A stretch of DNA of 64,000 bases, from contig NZ_JACJOU010000016.1 of assembly GCF_014695725.1 (NCBI RefSeq), positions 124,001-188,000 on the forward strand. The letters are read 5' to 3'. The DNA comes from Microcoleus sp. FACHB-672. Lineage in GTDB: Bacteria; Cyanobacteriota; Cyanobacteriia; Cyanobacteriales; Oscillatoriaceae. This document shows, one piece after another, positions 1-9,205 of the stretch (its first letter is position 1; every line of letters begins with the position of its first letter). The translations under genes were made by a program, and so were the position numbers. The notes under the pieces were generated by a model. It worked only from the letters and a program-made list of their open reading frames with translations, searched no databases and had not been told where the DNA came from.

Positions 1-1006
1 CTTTCGGCTTGGGGCCATAAAGGGTGAGTTCAGGAATTTGTCGCAATTGCTCAAACAAATAACCTGTCAATTCATGCTCATAAGCTTCAATATTGTGCAT
101 TCCTACACTTGTGAGGTAATCTACTGCCGCACCTAATGCAATCGCCTCGGCAATTGCCGGCGTTCCCGCTTCAAATTTTGCCGGCACATCTGCATAAGTC
201 GAGTGATCTAGAAACACATCTGCAATCATTTCACCGCCGCCCAAAAACGGTGGCATCGAGCGCAAAACATCTAATTTCCCATACAGAAAACCAATGCCGG
301 TGGGAGCGCACATTTTATGTCCAGAAGCCACTAACCAATCACAGTCAAGCACCTGAACATCAATCCCCATGTGAGGTGCACTCTGGCAAGCGTCAATTAA
401 CACTTTCGCGCCGTATTTGTGGGCAATCTCGGCAATTTCGCGCACCGGATTGATGCAGCCTAAAGTATTAGAAACATGAACCACAGACACTAATTTCGTT
501 TTATCTGAAATCAGCTTTTTAAACTGTTCCATGTCAAACTCTTGGGTTTCAGTTAGCTCAACAAACTTCAGCACCGCGCCGGTTTTTTGAGCAACAATTT
601 GCCAGGGAACTAAATTGCTGTGGTGTTCCATTACCGAGAGAATAATTTCATCTCCTCGCTGCAATGTACTCAAACCCCAAGCGTATGCAACCAAATTAAT
701 TGCCTCGCTGGCATTGCGAGTGTAAATAATTTCTTGATGTGATGCCGCATTCACAAACTTAGCGACTTTTTCCCGCGCCGCTTCATAGGCTTCTGTTGCC
801 CTAGCGCTGAGGGTGTGAACGCCTCTATGAACATTAGAATTGTACTGATCGTAGTACATTTTTAAGGTTTCAATCACCTGCAAAGGCTTTTGAGAGGTTG
901 CGGCATTATCCAGATAAACTAAACGATGTCCGTTGACTTCTTGCAGCAAAATAGTGAAGTCTGGGCGAACCCGATTAGCCAGCGTTTTTTCTTGAATGAG
1001 TGTCAT
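1..1006 (-). CDS. sufS: Cysteine desulfurase SufS (partial, C-terminus outside window)
   Basis: Group II PLP-dependent cysteine desulfurase that takes sulfur from cysteine and feeds it to the SufBCD scaffold. The first 335 residues are in the window, starting at the ATG at 1006-1004 and running off the left edge. Translation shows the aminotransferase class V fold signatures: LVYLDNAAT near residue 30, the NVHRGVH segment, [15 protein letters not shown] in the active site, and the PLP-lysine motif [12 protein letters not shown]. The persulfide-forming cysteine of the family lies near residue 360-370 and so cannot be seen. It is the last gene of sufB-C-D-S, 294 bp downstream of sufD, a gap rich in inverted repeats. 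Identity is secure; completeness is not known. Confidence 0.95.
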   Translation of the reverse strand, partial: MTLIQEKTLANRVRPDFTILLQEVNGHRLVYLDNAATSQKPLQVIETLKMYYDQYNSNVHRGVHTLSARATEAYEAAREKVAKFVNAASHQEIIYTRNASEAINLVAYAWGLSTLQRGDEIILSVMEHHSNLVPWQIVAQKTGAVLKFVELTETQEFDMEQFKKLISDKTKLVSVVHVSNTLGCINPVREIAEIAHKYGAKVLIDACQSAPHMGIDVQVLDCDWLVASGHKMCAPTGIGFLYGKLDVLRSMPPFLGGGEMIADVFLDHSTYADVPAKFEAGTPAIAEAIALGAAVDYLTSVGMHNIEAYEHELTGYLFEQLRQIPELTLYGPKPK

Positions 1007-1300
1007 AGGATTGAAGGGTAAAGAATGAAGTTTGAGATCGTATCTTGTCTGTAATCCAATACTTCTGAGGTTTAAATTTAACCTTAGAAAGGCTAGAAGA
1101 TTAAAGTGAGAAGGATTGGTATTTAACCCACTCACCCGCCAGAAATTTAAATTCCTGGCTAATACTCAACTCAGATAAATTTAGCTCTGGAAGGGTGAGT
1201 GAAGCAGTATTGAATATGAATCTATAAGCTTGTTTTTAACAGTCCATTTTAACGGACTTTTGCGATGAGCCGAGGATTTAAATCCTCGGCTTGAGTGTAG
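1007..1300. repeat. sufD-sufS spacer with nested inverted repeats
   Basis: No gene is seen here. A 9-bp arm at 1129-1137 pairs exactly with 1193-1201 and encloses a near-palindrome at 1138-1159. A second imperfect hairpin covers 1241-1258, and a perfect 24-bp palindrome sits at 1268-1291. Such a structured spacer inside a co-directional operon suggests transcript processing, attenuation or an internal promoter for sufS (inference). Confidence 0.6.
1268..1291 (-). terminator. Perfect 24-bp palindrome just after sufD
   Basis: The two 12-nt halves (AGCCGAGGATTT and AAATCCTCGGCT) are exact reverse complements. The palindrome lies 9 bp downstream of the sufD stop codon. There is no long T-run after it on the minus strand, so it may be a partial terminator or an mRNA-stabilising hairpin rather than a full stop before sufS. 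Confidence 0.5.
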
Positions 1301-2674
1301 TTAGGATCTACAAGCCACACACTGAGAAAGCATTTTTCGCAAAGAAACTACCGGCAGTTGCTGAATAATTTCGCCGGCAAACGCATCCATCAGCAAATTG
1401 CAACTGGCTTCTCTATCCAAGCCGCGACTTTGCAGATAAAACACTTCATCAGCCTCTAACTGGCTAACTGTCGCGCCGTGAGAACACTTGACATTATCAG
1501 CCGTAATTTCTAGCTGCGGCTTTGTATCCACACGCGCTTTCGGAGATAGCAGCAAATTACGATTCAACTGCGCTGCATTTGTCAACTGCGCCGGCTTGGG
1601 AACAAACACTTTCCCGTTAAACACTGCATGAGCGCGATCATCGACAATACATTTATGCAGTTGATTCGTCGTGCCGTGCGGGTGGTTGAGTGCGATTGTA
1701 CTGTGAGTGTCGCCCAACTGCTCACCGGCAAGCATGGTTAAACCATAGAGTGAGGTATCCGTCGCCTCGCCGGTTTGGAAAACCTCTAGATTGTGCCGTG
1801 ATAGCTTGCCACCCAAACTCACCGCATGACAGGCATAGCGACTATTTCGGGCTTGTGAAACCGCTGTTTTGCCAATGTGAAACGCATCAGCCCCATCTCG
1901 CTGAATGCGAAGATGGACAACCGAGGCATTTTCCTGTGCCCAAATTTCCGTTACCGCATTCGTAAAATAAGGGTGAGCCGTTGAGACATCGGGACATCCC
2001 TGCGCCGCAGTTGCGTAATGCTCAACCAGCGTCAGCGCACTTCCCGCCTCAGCCACCACCAGACAGCGCGGCTGCACAAACACCGGCACCTCACCCGTAA
2101 CCGTGATAAACAGCAGGTGAACCAGCGTTTCAACGGCTTGATTTTTCGCCACCCACACCACTGCCGCATCTGTCAAACCGGCAGTATTCAGCGCAGTAAA
2201 CACCTCCTGTGCACCCGGTTGCTTTGCCAGATACTCACCGATGCGTTGGCGCTCATTTGCGGGCAATTGGCCCAAATTTCCCACAAACACGCCTTCTGGC
2301 AAGCCAGTAAGGGAAGACAGGTTAGGGGCAAAAACGCCGTTGACAAAAATCAGCCGGCTATCAGAGGCTTCCGGCAACATCAGCAACTCAACGGCGGCAT
2401 CTGCCGGTTCCGGGGGTTCAGGCAACGCGCCGGCAAAATTCACTTCTAACAGTTTGGAAAGATCCGTAAACCGCCATTCCTCATCCCGTTTTGTGGGAAT
2501 TGCCAACTCACGCACCCAAGTCGCCGCATTATCCCGAACTTGCTGTAACCAAGCAGCCGTTTGAGCGTCTAGTGCGAACTCCGGAGGAACGATTCGCGAA
2601 GCGCTCCCACGCGCCTCATGCAACAACTGATCTAAATAAGTCACTTCTGGCTTAACCGCAACTTGATTGCTCAT
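1301..2674 (-). CDS. sufD: Fe-S cluster assembly protein SufD
   Basis: SufD is the partner of SufB in the SufBC2D scaffold complex, where clusters are assembled in the cytosol. The product has 457 residues, normal for the family. The SufBD core is seen in the C-terminal half, with the [21 protein letters not shown] block (read in two parts around SRHNLEVF and TSLYGL), the [13 protein letters not shown] segment and the closing [23 protein letters not shown] region, which matches SufB/SufD signatures. The start ATG overlaps the sufC stop by 4 bp (ATGA), so the two are translationally coupled. It sits in sufB-C-D-S order, as in other cyanobacteria. Confidence 0.95.
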   Translation of the reverse strand: MSNQVAVKPEVTYLDQLLHEARGSASRIVPPEFALDAQTAAWLQQVRDNAATWVRELAIPTKRDEEWRFTDLSKLLEVNFAGALPEPPEPADAAVELLMLPEASDSRLIFVNGVFAPNLSSLTGLPEGVFVGNLGQLPANERQRIGEYLAKQPGAQEVFTALNTAGLTDAAVVWVAKNQAVETLVHLLFITVTGEVPVFVQPRCLVVAEAGSALTLVEHYATAAQGCPDVSTAHPYFTNAVTEIWAQENASVVHLRIQRDGADAFHIGKTAVSQARNSRYACHAVSLGGKLSRHNLEVFQTGEATDTSLYGLTMLAGEQLGDTHSTIALNHPHGTTNQLHKCIVDDRAHAVFNGKVFVPKPAQLTNAAQLNRNLLLSPKARVDTKPQLEITADNVKCSHGATVSQLEADEVFYLQSRGLDREASCNLLMDAFAGEIIQQLPVVSLRKMLSQCVACRS

Positions 2675-3462
2675 CGCGCCCCCACCTCAGCTTCCTCGTC
2701 TTCTGTCACCCAGTCATAACCGCGACTTTCTAATTCCAAAGCCAATTCTTTGGTGCCGGTGGTGACAATTTTTCCAGCTTCCATGACGTGAACAAAATCG
2801 GGCACAATGTAAGTCAGCAACCGCTGATAGTGCGTAATCACCAGCATGGTATTTTGAGCGTTGGCAATTGTATTTACGCCATTAGATACGATCTTCAGCG
2901 CATCAATATCTAGCCCTGAATCTGTCTCATCTAAAATGGCTAATTTCGGTTCTAGCAATGCCATTTGCAAAATTTCATTCCGCTTCTTTTCGCCGCCAGA
3001 AAAACCTTCATTGACGCTGCGGCTTAAGAAAGCTGGATTCATTTTGACAACTTCCAGTTTTTCTTGGATTAAGTCATCAAAATCAAATACGTCTAATTCT
3101 TCTAAACCCTTCTGTTTTTGGTGAGAGTTATAAGCGACGCGCAAAAAGTCAAGATTGCTGACACCAGGAATTTCCAGAGGGTATTGAAACGCTAAGAAAA
3201 CACCGGCTCTTGCCCGATCTTCGGGTTCTAATTCTAGCAAGTTTTGTCCTAGAAAGATGACTTCGCCGCCTGTTACGGTGTAGTCAGGATGGCCGGCTAA
3301 TACTTTAGAAAAGGTACTTTTTCCTGAGCCGTTTGGCCCCATGATGGCATGGATTTCTCCTGCCTTCATTTCTAAGTTCAAACCTTTTAAGATTTCGATG
3401 CCATCAACTTCAGCTTTTAAATCCCGAACTGATAGCAAAACTTCACTGTTGTCGATAATCAT
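2671..3462 (-). CDS. sufC: Fe-S cluster assembly ATPase SufC
   Basis: ABC-type ATPase that drives conformational change of the SufBD scaffold. It is soluble and not a transporter component. The 263-residue product shows Walker [10 protein letters not shown] near residue 43, the Q-loop FQYPLEIPG, the family signature [11 protein letters not shown], Walker [13 protein letters not shown] and the switch histidine in VITHYQRLL. The variant signature SGGEKKR is typical of SufC. It overlaps sufD by 4 bp and lies 163 bp after sufB, and that gap is filled by two consecutive hairpins. Confidence 0.97.
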   Translation of the reverse strand: MIIDNSEVLLSVRDLKAEVDGIEILKGLNLEMKAGEIHAIMGPNGSGKSTFSKVLAGHPDYTVTGGEVIFLGQNLLELEPEDRARAGVFLAFQYPLEIPGVSNLDFLRVAYNSHQKQKGLEELDVFDFDDLIQEKLEVVKMNPAFLSRSVNEGFSGGEKKRNEILQMALLEPKLAILDETDSGLDIDALKIVSNGVNTIANAQNTMLVITHYQRLLTYIVPDFVHVMEAGKIVTTGTKELALELESRGYDWVTEDEEAEVGAR

Positions 3463-3524
3463 CTGTCTGTTTTTTTGCGTCCTCTACGCCGGCAATCTGA
3501 TAATTTCTCTAACCGCAGATTCTA

Positions 3525-3622
3525 CAGGTGAAACTTGAATGTGCTGCACTCGTCATTCAAGTTCCACCTGCGTCCACAGATAAACACAGATTTTTTCTAC
3601 GTTTGTCTGTGGTTATCTGTGG
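3525..3622 (-). promoter_or_regulatory. Two back-to-back hairpins between sufB and sufC
   Basis: First hairpin in the direction of transcription: 3606-3622 pairs with 3574-3590 (17 nt, one mismatch), starting 3 nt after the sufB stop. Second: 3554-3570 pairs with 3525-3541 (17 nt, one mismatch). Placement inside the operon fits partial termination or 3'-end stabilisation that would set the SufB:SufC ratio (inference). The first contains the phrase CACAGATAA, also seen near 41354, so it may belong to a dispersed repeat family. Confidence 0.6.
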
Positions 3623-3625
3623 TTT

Positions 3626-5065
3626 TTAACCAACGGTTCCTTCTAGTTTCAAGCTCAACAGTCTATCCGCTTCGACTGCAAATTCCATTGGCAGTTCATT
3701 AAACACTTGTTTGCAGAAACCGCTGATCATCATGGAAATGGCATCTTCAGAGGAAATGCCTCGTTGTGCAAAGAAGAACAGCTGATCTTCTCCAATTTTG
3801 GAGGTAGATGCTTCGTGCTCTACTTTGGCGGTGTTGTTTTGGACTTGGATATAGGGGAATGTATTGGCTTGGGCATTGTCGCCAATCAGCATGGAATCGC
3901 ACTGGGAATAATTCCGTGCGCCGGTTGCTTTAGGCCCCATTTTCACTAAGCCACGATAGCTATTTTTGGAATTGCCGGCAGAAATTCCTTTGGAAATAAT
4001 CGTGCTGCGGGTGTTTTTGCCGATATGCACCATTTTGGTGCCGGTGTCGGCTTGCTGTTTGTGATTTGTCAGGGCAACTGAGTAAAATTCACCAACAGAA
4101 TTATCACCAACTAATACACAACTGGGATATTTCCAAGTAATTGCTGAGCCGGTTTCCACTTGTGTCCAAGAAATCTTAGAATTCACCCCTTGGCACAAAC
4201 CCCGTTTGGTGACAAAGTTGTAAATTCCACCTTTGCCGTTTTCATCGCCGGCATACCAGTTTTGCACCGTGGAATATTTAATTTCTGCGTTATCCATTGT
4301 CACCAATTCCACGACGGCAGCGTGTAACTGGTTGGTGTCAAACATGGGGGCGGTGCAGCCTTCCAAATAGGTGACAGAACTGCCTTCTTCCGCAACAATT
4401 AAGGTGCGTTCAAACTGACCCGAATCACCGTTGTTAATCCGGAAGTAGGTAGACAGATCCATCGGGCATTTGACGCCTTTGGGTATATACACAAAGGAGC
4501 CATCGCTAAACACGGCTGAGTTAAGGGCGGCGAAGAAATTATCGCCCACCGGCACGACGCTGCCTAGGTATTTCTTGATCAATTCCGGATAGTCTTTAAC
4601 AGCCTCAGAAATTGAGCAGAAAATCACGCCTTCTTTGGCAAGTTTTTCTCTAAATGTTGTGGCGATAGAAACACTGTCAAACACCGCATCGACGGCAACA
4701 TTAGAAAGTCGCTTTTGTTCAGAAAGCGGAATTCCTAACTTTTCAAATGTTTCTAGCAAAGTCGGATCAACTTCTTCCAAACTATTAAGCTTCTTGGGCT
4801 GTTGTTTGGGCGCAGAGTAATAAATAATGTCTTGATAATTAATCTGCGGATAAGTCACATGAGGCCAGGTTGGCTCAGTCATTTTGAGCCACTGCCGGTA
4901 AGCTTTTAGGCGGAATTCCAGCATGAATTCCGGCTCGTTTTTCTTGGCCGAAATGAGGCGGACGACATCTTCACTCAACCCACGAGGGATAGTGTCGGAT
5001 TCAATGTCGGTGACAAACCCGTATTTGTAGGGTTGGTTAACTAAGGTTTTGACTGTAGCACTCAT
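3626..5065 (-). CDS. sufB: Fe-S cluster assembly scaffold SufB
   Basis: Core scaffold subunit on which Fe-S clusters are built, receiving persulfide sulfur from SufS. The 479-residue length fits cyanobacterial SufB. Typical blocks are visible: [19 protein letters not shown] near residue 200, [10 protein letters not shown], the STVQNWY motif, [18 protein letters not shown], and the C-terminal [20 protein letters not shown] followed by [12 protein letters not shown]. It is the first suf structural gene, 118 bp downstream of ftrC. That gap includes a small hairpin at 5150-5164 and may hold its own promoter. Confidence 0.97.
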   Translation of the reverse strand: MSATVKTLVNQPYKYGFVTDIESDTIPRGLSEDVVRLISAKKNEPEFMLEFRLKAYRQWLKMTEPTWPHVTYPQINYQDIIYYSAPKQQPKKLNSLEEVDPTLLETFEKLGIPLSEQKRLSNVAVDAVFDSVSIATTFREKLAKEGVIFCSISEAVKDYPELIKKYLGSVVPVGDNFFAALNSAVFSDGSFVYIPKGVKCPMDLSTYFRINNGDSGQFERTLIVAEEGSSVTYLEGCTAPMFDTNQLHAAVVELVTMDNAEIKYSTVQNWYAGDENGKGGIYNFVTKRGLCQGVNSKISWTQVETGSAITWKYPSCVLVGDNSVGEFYSVALTNHKQQADTGTKMVHIGKNTRSTIISKGISAGNSKNSYRGLVKMGPKATGARNYSQCDSMLIGDNAQANTFPYIQVQNNTAKVEHEASTSKIGEDQLFFFAQRGISSEDAISMMISGFCKQVFNELPMEFAVEADRLLSLKLEGTVG

Positions 5066-5183
5066 CGTCAGTGTGTTCTCTCTAATCTCTCAGAATCGGA
5101 AGTTCGTTCGTCTGCAGGTGAGCGTTGCCCACCTATTCTCTCTCTCTTAGTGGGCGCTGCCCACCCCACTGTGCTGCAATTTT

Positions 5184-5546
5184 TTAGTATTGATTTGTTG
5201 TCGTGCGAATTTCTTCAAATGTTATTTCTTGTTTATCGCCGGCAAAATCATTGTCGGGCGTCAAGAAAAGCATACAGTGGCATTCTTTGCGTTCCCGCAT
5301 CGGCACGCAGGGGCAGTTCCAGAAAGCTGCAGCGACTTCGGCTTGTTTGTCGTCGTAGTGCCGGCATGGACACAAAGGTGAACCGAGTTCTTCTTTATGC
5401 TTGGCTAGTCCTTCGATGACAACCGCTGTTATGCTCAGATCCGAGCAGAAGTAGGTGTCGGTGCGCTTCGCGTAGGTTTCCGAGAAGTGCCGCATAGCTT
5501 CGAGGTTTTTATCCGTTGCCTGGTTGGGGTTGTTTGCTGGATTCAT
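5184..5546 (-). CDS. ftrC: Ferredoxin:thioredoxin reductase catalytic subunit
   Basis: Catalytic (beta) subunit of ferredoxin:thioredoxin reductase, which passes photosynthetic electrons from ferredoxin to thioredoxin through a 4Fe-4S cluster next to a redox disulfide. The 120-residue product carries all the diagnostic cysteines: C34, CPC at 59-61, CPC at 78-80 and CHC at 89-91. The variable (alpha) subunit is not in the window. The gene lies between sufR (divergent) and sufB (co-directional), so it probably shares the SufR-controlled region at its 5' side. That placement would tie an Fe-S client enzyme to cluster supply (inference). Confidence 0.93.
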   Translation of the reverse strand: MNPANNPNQATDKNLEAMRHFSETYAKRTDTYFCSDLSITAVVIEGLAKHKEELGSPLCPCRHYDDKQAEVAAAFWNCPCVPMRERKECHCMLFLTPDNDFAGDKQEITFEEIRTTTNQY

Positions 5547-5582
5547 TGCGTACCGATATATAGGAGCGAATTAAATTGCGTC

Positions 5583-5650
5583 TATAATGAATTAAACAAC
5601 GGAGTTGTTGCTTAATTCTATTTTAGGGTACTTTAGCAACACTCATGTTG
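5583..5650 (+). promoter_or_regulatory. sufR promoter with SufR operator CAAC-N6-GTTG
   Basis: The 162-bp region between ftrC and sufR holds a TATAAT box at 5583-5588 on the plus strand. Just downstream is the palindrome AACAAC-GGA-GTTGTT (5595-5609). A CAAC-ACTCAT-GTTG site at 5637-5650 matches the CAAC-N6-GTTG consensus known for cyanobacterial SufR. The operator follows the likely sufR start site, which fits autorepression; control of ftrC-suf in the other direction is inferred. Confidence 0.75.
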
Positions 5651-5708
5651 TCAAAGTCCACAAAGACTTTTTTCAGTGCGGTTTTAGGCGTAGAGTTCTC
5701 GGAAGACG

Positions 5709-6365
5709 ATGGCCACCACTCACGAAACCACCACTAAACAAGACATCCTGCAATATTTACTCAAGCAAGGTCAAGCAACCGCTCATGAATTAGCAGAATC
5801 ATTAGATATCAGTCCCCAAGCAATTCGCCGCCATCTCAAGGATTTAGAGGCGGAAGGGTTAATTCAATACCAGTCAGTTCACGCAGGAATGGGCCGGCCA
5901 CAGCATTTATATGAGCTTACCCGTGAGGGGCGACATCGCTTTCCAGATCAATACGATAAATTTGCCATTTCGCTGCTGGATACACTGACGGAAACAGTTG
6001 GCCAAGAGCAAGTTAGTTCGATTTTACGCAAACAGTGGCAGCGCAAGGCAATTGTATACCGAAACAGTCTGGGCAAGGGTTCTCTGCAAGAACGGGTTGC
6101 TAAATTGGTGGAACTGCGCCGTGCTGAGGGTTACATGGCGGAGTGGCATTCTGTCGAGCCGGCACAGGGAACAGCCCAAACCGAGGGCGGGTTTATGATC
6201 AGTGAACATCACTGTGCGATTTCCCACATTGCGGAGTCTTTTCCCAATGTGTGCGATCACGAGTTAGAAATGTTTGCAACGGCGCTGGAAGATTGCACGG
6301 TGGAACGGACACACTGGATTATTGATGGTCAGCATCAATGCGGTTATTTAATTAAAAGCCGGTGA
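5709..6365 (+). CDS. sufR: Fe-S biogenesis transcriptional repressor SufR
   Basis: DNA-binding repressor of the suf operon that itself carries Fe-S clusters and releases repression when clusters are scarce. The 218-residue product has an N-terminal winged helix-turn-helix (about residues 10-70, with the SPQAIRRHLKDLEAEGLI recognition region). Four C-terminal cysteines lie at 169, 182, 196 and 211, giving exactly the C-X12-C-X13-C-X14-C pattern described for SufR. It is divergent from ftrC-sufBCDS. In many cyanobacteria sufR faces sufB directly; here ftrC is interposed. Confidence 0.96.
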   Translation: MATTHETTTKQDILQYLLKQGQATAHELAESLDISPQAIRRHLKDLEAEGLIQYQSVHAGMGRPQHLYELTREGRHRFPDQYDKFAISLLDTLTETVGQEQVSSILRKQWQRKAIVYRNSLGKGSLQERVAKLVELRRAEGYMAEWHSVEPAQGTAQTEGGFMISEHHCAISHIAESFPNVCDHELEMFATALEDCTVERTHWIIDGQHQCGYLIKSR

Positions 6366-6577
6366 TCGGGGACAAGGCAGGGGTAAGCCGGCACTCCACT
6401 TAATTTTTCTGCCTCTATGGCGAGAAAGAGGAAGGGGAAATTTAGCAGTCTGTCATACAATAACGAATTAAATGCGCTTTAGCTGAACAAGTAACGGATA
6501 ATAATCAGCTAAGGGTAATTTTTAATTAAATACTATGTTTCCCAGTACATCGATTAGCCTGAAGGTGAGAGTTTGAC

Positions 6578-6979
6578 ATGGCTGAACAACAGCAATCTGA
6601 TCTGCAATTTTTAACCTTAGAAGAGTGCGCTGAGGTAGACACGGCGCTGCTGTCTACGCGGGAGAAATTTTCGGCGCGGTTGGCAATTTATGCGCTGAGA
6701 GTGCTTAAGCAAATCGCTGGAGAGACAGCTTTAAAGGTTGAAGAAGTGACGCCTCAACAGGTGAAAAATTGGATAGAACAAGATGAGACAATTCGGCAAC
6801 AAATTGAAATTGACACCGGCTTTGCCAGCTTCTTTACAAATTTAGTGATTTCTTCTTTGAAGCCATTAAAGCAAATTTATTTGGAAACTGGGGTGCCGGT
6901 TGAAGATTTAACCGTTCGCCAAGTGGTTGCTTGGTTTGAAAAGCAAGCAAAGATGCGGCTAGCCACACCTGAGTCCTGA
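6578..6979 (+). CDS. Conserved hypothetical protein, 133 aa, helical
   Basis: I do not recognise the family. The product is a soluble, acidic, probably all-helical protein of 133 residues without cysteines that look like metal ligands, signal peptide or membrane segment. It has two similar-looking segments ending in VTPQQVKNWIEQ (about residue 60) and LTVRQVVAWFEKQ (about residue 115), so it may be an internal duplication of a short helical motif. The ATG follows a purine-rich GAAGGTGAGAG stretch. It is monocistronic and closed by a strong hairpin terminator. Confidence 0.7.
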   Translation: MAEQQQSDLQFLTLEECAEVDTALLSTREKFSARLAIYALRVLKQIAGETALKVEEVTPQQVKNWIEQDETIRQQIEIDTGFASFFTNLVISSLKPLKQIYLETGVPVEDLTVRQVVAWFEKQAKMRLATPES

Positions 6980-6997
6980 GTTCTGAGGTGCTTATAA

Positions 6998-7042
6998 AAT
7001 AAAGACGTTGCGGAAGATTTCTCTTCATGCAACGTCTTTATT
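6998..7042 (+). terminator. Hairpin terminator after the 133-aa gene
   Basis: A 14-nt arm at 6998-7011 is exactly complementary to 7029-7042 (AATAAAGACGTTGC / GCAACGTCTTTATT), with a 17-nt loop. It lies 19 bp past the stop codon and before the convergent tRNA gene. Confidence 0.75.
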
Positions 7043-7135
7043 AATTGTTTATTTGATGTAGTCAGCCTTCAAGTTTTGACCGCTTCGCCGGCTGCTTCTG
7101 TTGCCTAATTGGCTCATTGAGCCTTACATTTGCGA

Positions 7136-7208
7136 TACCCCCAGGGGAATTCGAATCCCCGTCGCCTCCGTGAAAGGGAGGTGTCCTAGGCCTCTAGACG
7201 ATGGGGGC
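7136..7208 (-). tRNA. tRNA-Glu (anticodon TTC)
   Basis: The 73-nt minus-strand sequence folds as a cloverleaf. The acceptor stem GCCCCCA pairs with TGGGGGT. The anticodon arm CCTCC-CTTTCAC-GGAGG has TTC in the loop, and the T-arm GGGGATTCGAATCCCC carries the canonical TTCGAAT loop. The discriminator base is A and CCA is not encoded. In cyanobacteria tRNA-Glu is also the precursor of 5-aminolevulinate for chlorophyll and bilins. Confidence 0.97.
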
Positions 7209-7294
7209 GTGTTGTTTGCGCCTTTATCGTTCGCACCTTTATTACGATAACCAATCTGCCCCGATCTGTCAACACCTTTTTCAAAAAATTTTTT

Positions 7295-8359
7295 TCACTC
7301 ATTTCCGGCCTGTTGGCAGTAGGCTTGCAGGATGCGAATGCAGTTGGCAATTGCCCCCAAATGGGCGATTTCAAAGCCGTGTGTGTTTTGGGTGGGGAAT
7401 CCCAAACAAGCCGCGCGGGCCACATGGCCAAACTTCATGGCAATGGAGGCGTCGCTGCCAAACCCACTAATCGCGGCCCACTGCACCGGCACGCCGGCAA
7501 CCTCAGCAGCCTTTCTTATTTCGGTGTTTAAAGCTTCATCGTAGATGCCATAGCCGTCTTGAGAGAGCAAAACCGGCACTTCACCCTCTTCTATCGGATA
7601 TTCCGGCGCTAAGGGGCAAATTTCCAGGGCTATCAACGCCTCCAATTTCTGGCGCTGGCTGAAGTAAAGCGCCCCAATTGCCCCGACTTCTTCCTTTGCC
7701 GAAGCCACCAGGTAGATATCGACTGCCGGCTGCTTCACCATCTCTGCCAGCGCCAGTAAAATCGCCACGGACGCCTTATTATCGAGGGTGTAGCTGCCGA
7801 TATAATCTTTAAGTCTAATTGGCTTCTTGCGATGCTTGCCCACGACGACTCGCGTTCCCGGACGAATGCCGGCAGCCTCTAGCTCATCCGCTGTGCATTT
7901 CGTTTCTACCCAAGCATTTTCCCAGGTTAAAGACTCTTTGTCCTGCTGGGCTTTTTGGGGCGATTCGTGGGAAACGTGGCGCGAACCAAAACTGAGAATG
8001 CCGGCAATTGTTTCCCGATCGCCCAACAAATCGACAACGCCTTCGCCATAAACCCAAGGAAAGGAACCCCCTAAGCGCCGGATCTCCACGCGTCCGTGAG
8101 ATTTGACTGTTTTAACAATCGCACCAATTTCATCTTTATGGCCGGTGATGGCAATGGCGCGGTTAGGATCGCTGCCGGCAATTTTAGCGATCACATTGCC
8201 GGCGGCATCTTGCCAAACTTCCACTCCCGCTTCTGCAAATCGAGTTAGCAAAAGCCGGTCAATTTCTCCCTCAACACCACTGGGAGAATGATGCAGTACG
8301 AATTCTTCAATTGTTTCAAACAGCCGATCATAATCTAGCAAATCCATAAAATCACTCAA
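7295..8359 (-). CDS. M42 family metallopeptidase (aminopeptidase)
   Basis: Predicted cytosolic di-zinc aminopeptidase of the M42 (glutamyl-aminopeptidase/CelM) family, which trims peptides as large tetrahedral assemblies. The 354-residue product shows the expected ligands in order: GHKDEIG near residue 74, the bridging aspartate in YTLDNKAS, the catalytic glutamates of AKEEVGAIG, and the C-terminal histidine in NTHGFE. The stop lies just past the tRNA-Glu gene and it is co-directional with it. Substrate specificity cannot be read from the sequence. Confidence 0.9.
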   Translation of the reverse strand: MSDFMDLLDYDRLFETIEEFVLHHSPSGVEGEIDRLLLTRFAEAGVEVWQDAAGNVIAKIAGSDPNRAIAITGHKDEIGAIVKTVKSHGRVEIRRLGGSFPWVYGEGVVDLLGDRETIAGILSFGSRHVSHESPQKAQQDKESLTWENAWVETKCTADELEAAGIRPGTRVVVGKHRKKPIRLKDYIGSYTLDNKASVAILLALAEMVKQPAVDIYLVASAKEEVGAIGALYFSQRQKLEALIALEICPLAPEYPIEEGEVPVLLSQDGYGIYDEALNTEIRKAAEVAGVPVQWAAISGFGSDASIAMKFGHVARAACLGFPTQNTHGFEIAHLGAIANCIRILQAYCQQAGNE

Positions 8360-8385
8360 TCAACTACTGATAATTCTCCCAGATT

Positions 8386-8991
8386 TTATGAGTGGAGGTT
8401 GGGATGTAAACTCGCGCCGGTGCGGCCAGTCACCAGCCAAAGTAAACAGCGAAAGCAGTCCCGTAAAATTCGCCAGATTGATTCCGGGTGTATATCCGTT
8501 GAAGGCACAGAAATGGGTGTCACAACAATCCCACGGCTTCCCAAAACTAGGGTAGCAATGGCACGCGACCGCGTCATGTGATAATCTGAGGTAACTAAAT
8601 ATAAATGCCAGATTTTCCGATCCACAAAATCTTGAACGCTGCCGGTGAAGTTTGTCACCGTATCCGTTGCCGAAGCATAATGAAATTGGTTTTCAGGAAC
8701 GCCAACTTTTTGAAATATTTTTTTAAAAGGCTCATAATTAGGTCGCACATCAGAAATCCAAATATCTAAATTTGGTTGTGATTTCCAAAGTCGAGCTGAA
8801 ACCTGTATCCGCTCAAAGGCACCTCCCAAGGCTAAAATAGCTTGAGGCTCTGGAACTTGATTGAGAGTAATCGCCAATCGAACGGGAATAAAACTAATGA
8901 GTGCGATCAAAAAACCTATTATTAAAAAGACTATAATCTTCTTAAACCTATTTTCCAAATAAGTTTTAGGCTTTTTTTTGTAACGACTCAT
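8386..8991 (-). CDS. YdcF/DUF218 family membrane protein
   Basis: The 201-residue protein begins with a basic stretch and one membrane segment (about residues 19-40, IIVFLIIGFLIALISF). A DUF218/YdcF (ElyC/SanA-like) domain follows, with ILALGGAFERI near residue 53, a central ATDTVTNF segment, and LVTSDYHMTRSRA near residue 132. Members are inner-membrane-anchored proteins implicated in envelope homeostasis, with biochemistry poorly defined. It lies 26 bp upstream of the M42 gene on the same strand, so the two may be co-transcribed. Confidence 0.85.
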   Translation of the reverse strand: MSRYKKKPKTYLENRFKKIIVFLIIGFLIALISFIPVRLAITLNQVPEPQAILALGGAFERIQVSARLWKSQPNLDIWISDVRPNYEPFKKIFQKVGVPENQFHYASATDTVTNFTGSVQDFVDRKIWHLYLVTSDYHMTRSRAIATLVLGSRGIVVTPISVPSTDIHPESIWRILRDCFRCLLWLVTGRTGASLHPNLHS

Positions 8992-9087
8992 TGGCTTCTT
9001 TGCTGTGATAAACCATAGATTGCCGGCATCTTACGCGCTGGAACGATGGTAACCAATTTAGACTAGCTAGCGTAAGTCAAGCATTCG

Positions 9088-9205
9088 TTAATATTTGTAG
9101 CACAGTAGGGATTGATCATCGGCACTCACGCTCAGAAATTGCCCATCACTCGTAAAAGAAGTAAGGGTTAATATTTGTTTAGGAGTTCTTGGGATTAAAC
9201 TCTCA
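9088..9205 (-). pseudogene. Remnant of a WD40-repeat protein
   Basis: One minus-strand frame between the stop codons at 9206 and 9088 reads SFTSDGQFLSVSADDQSLL followed by CYKY and a stop. This has the rhythm of a terminal WD40 blade (SPDG-x-L-x-S-x-S-x-D). There is no start codon or room for a full blade, so it is the C-terminal scrap of a lost gene directly downstream of the broken M23 gene. It is small, so chance cannot be excluded. Confidence 0.4.
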
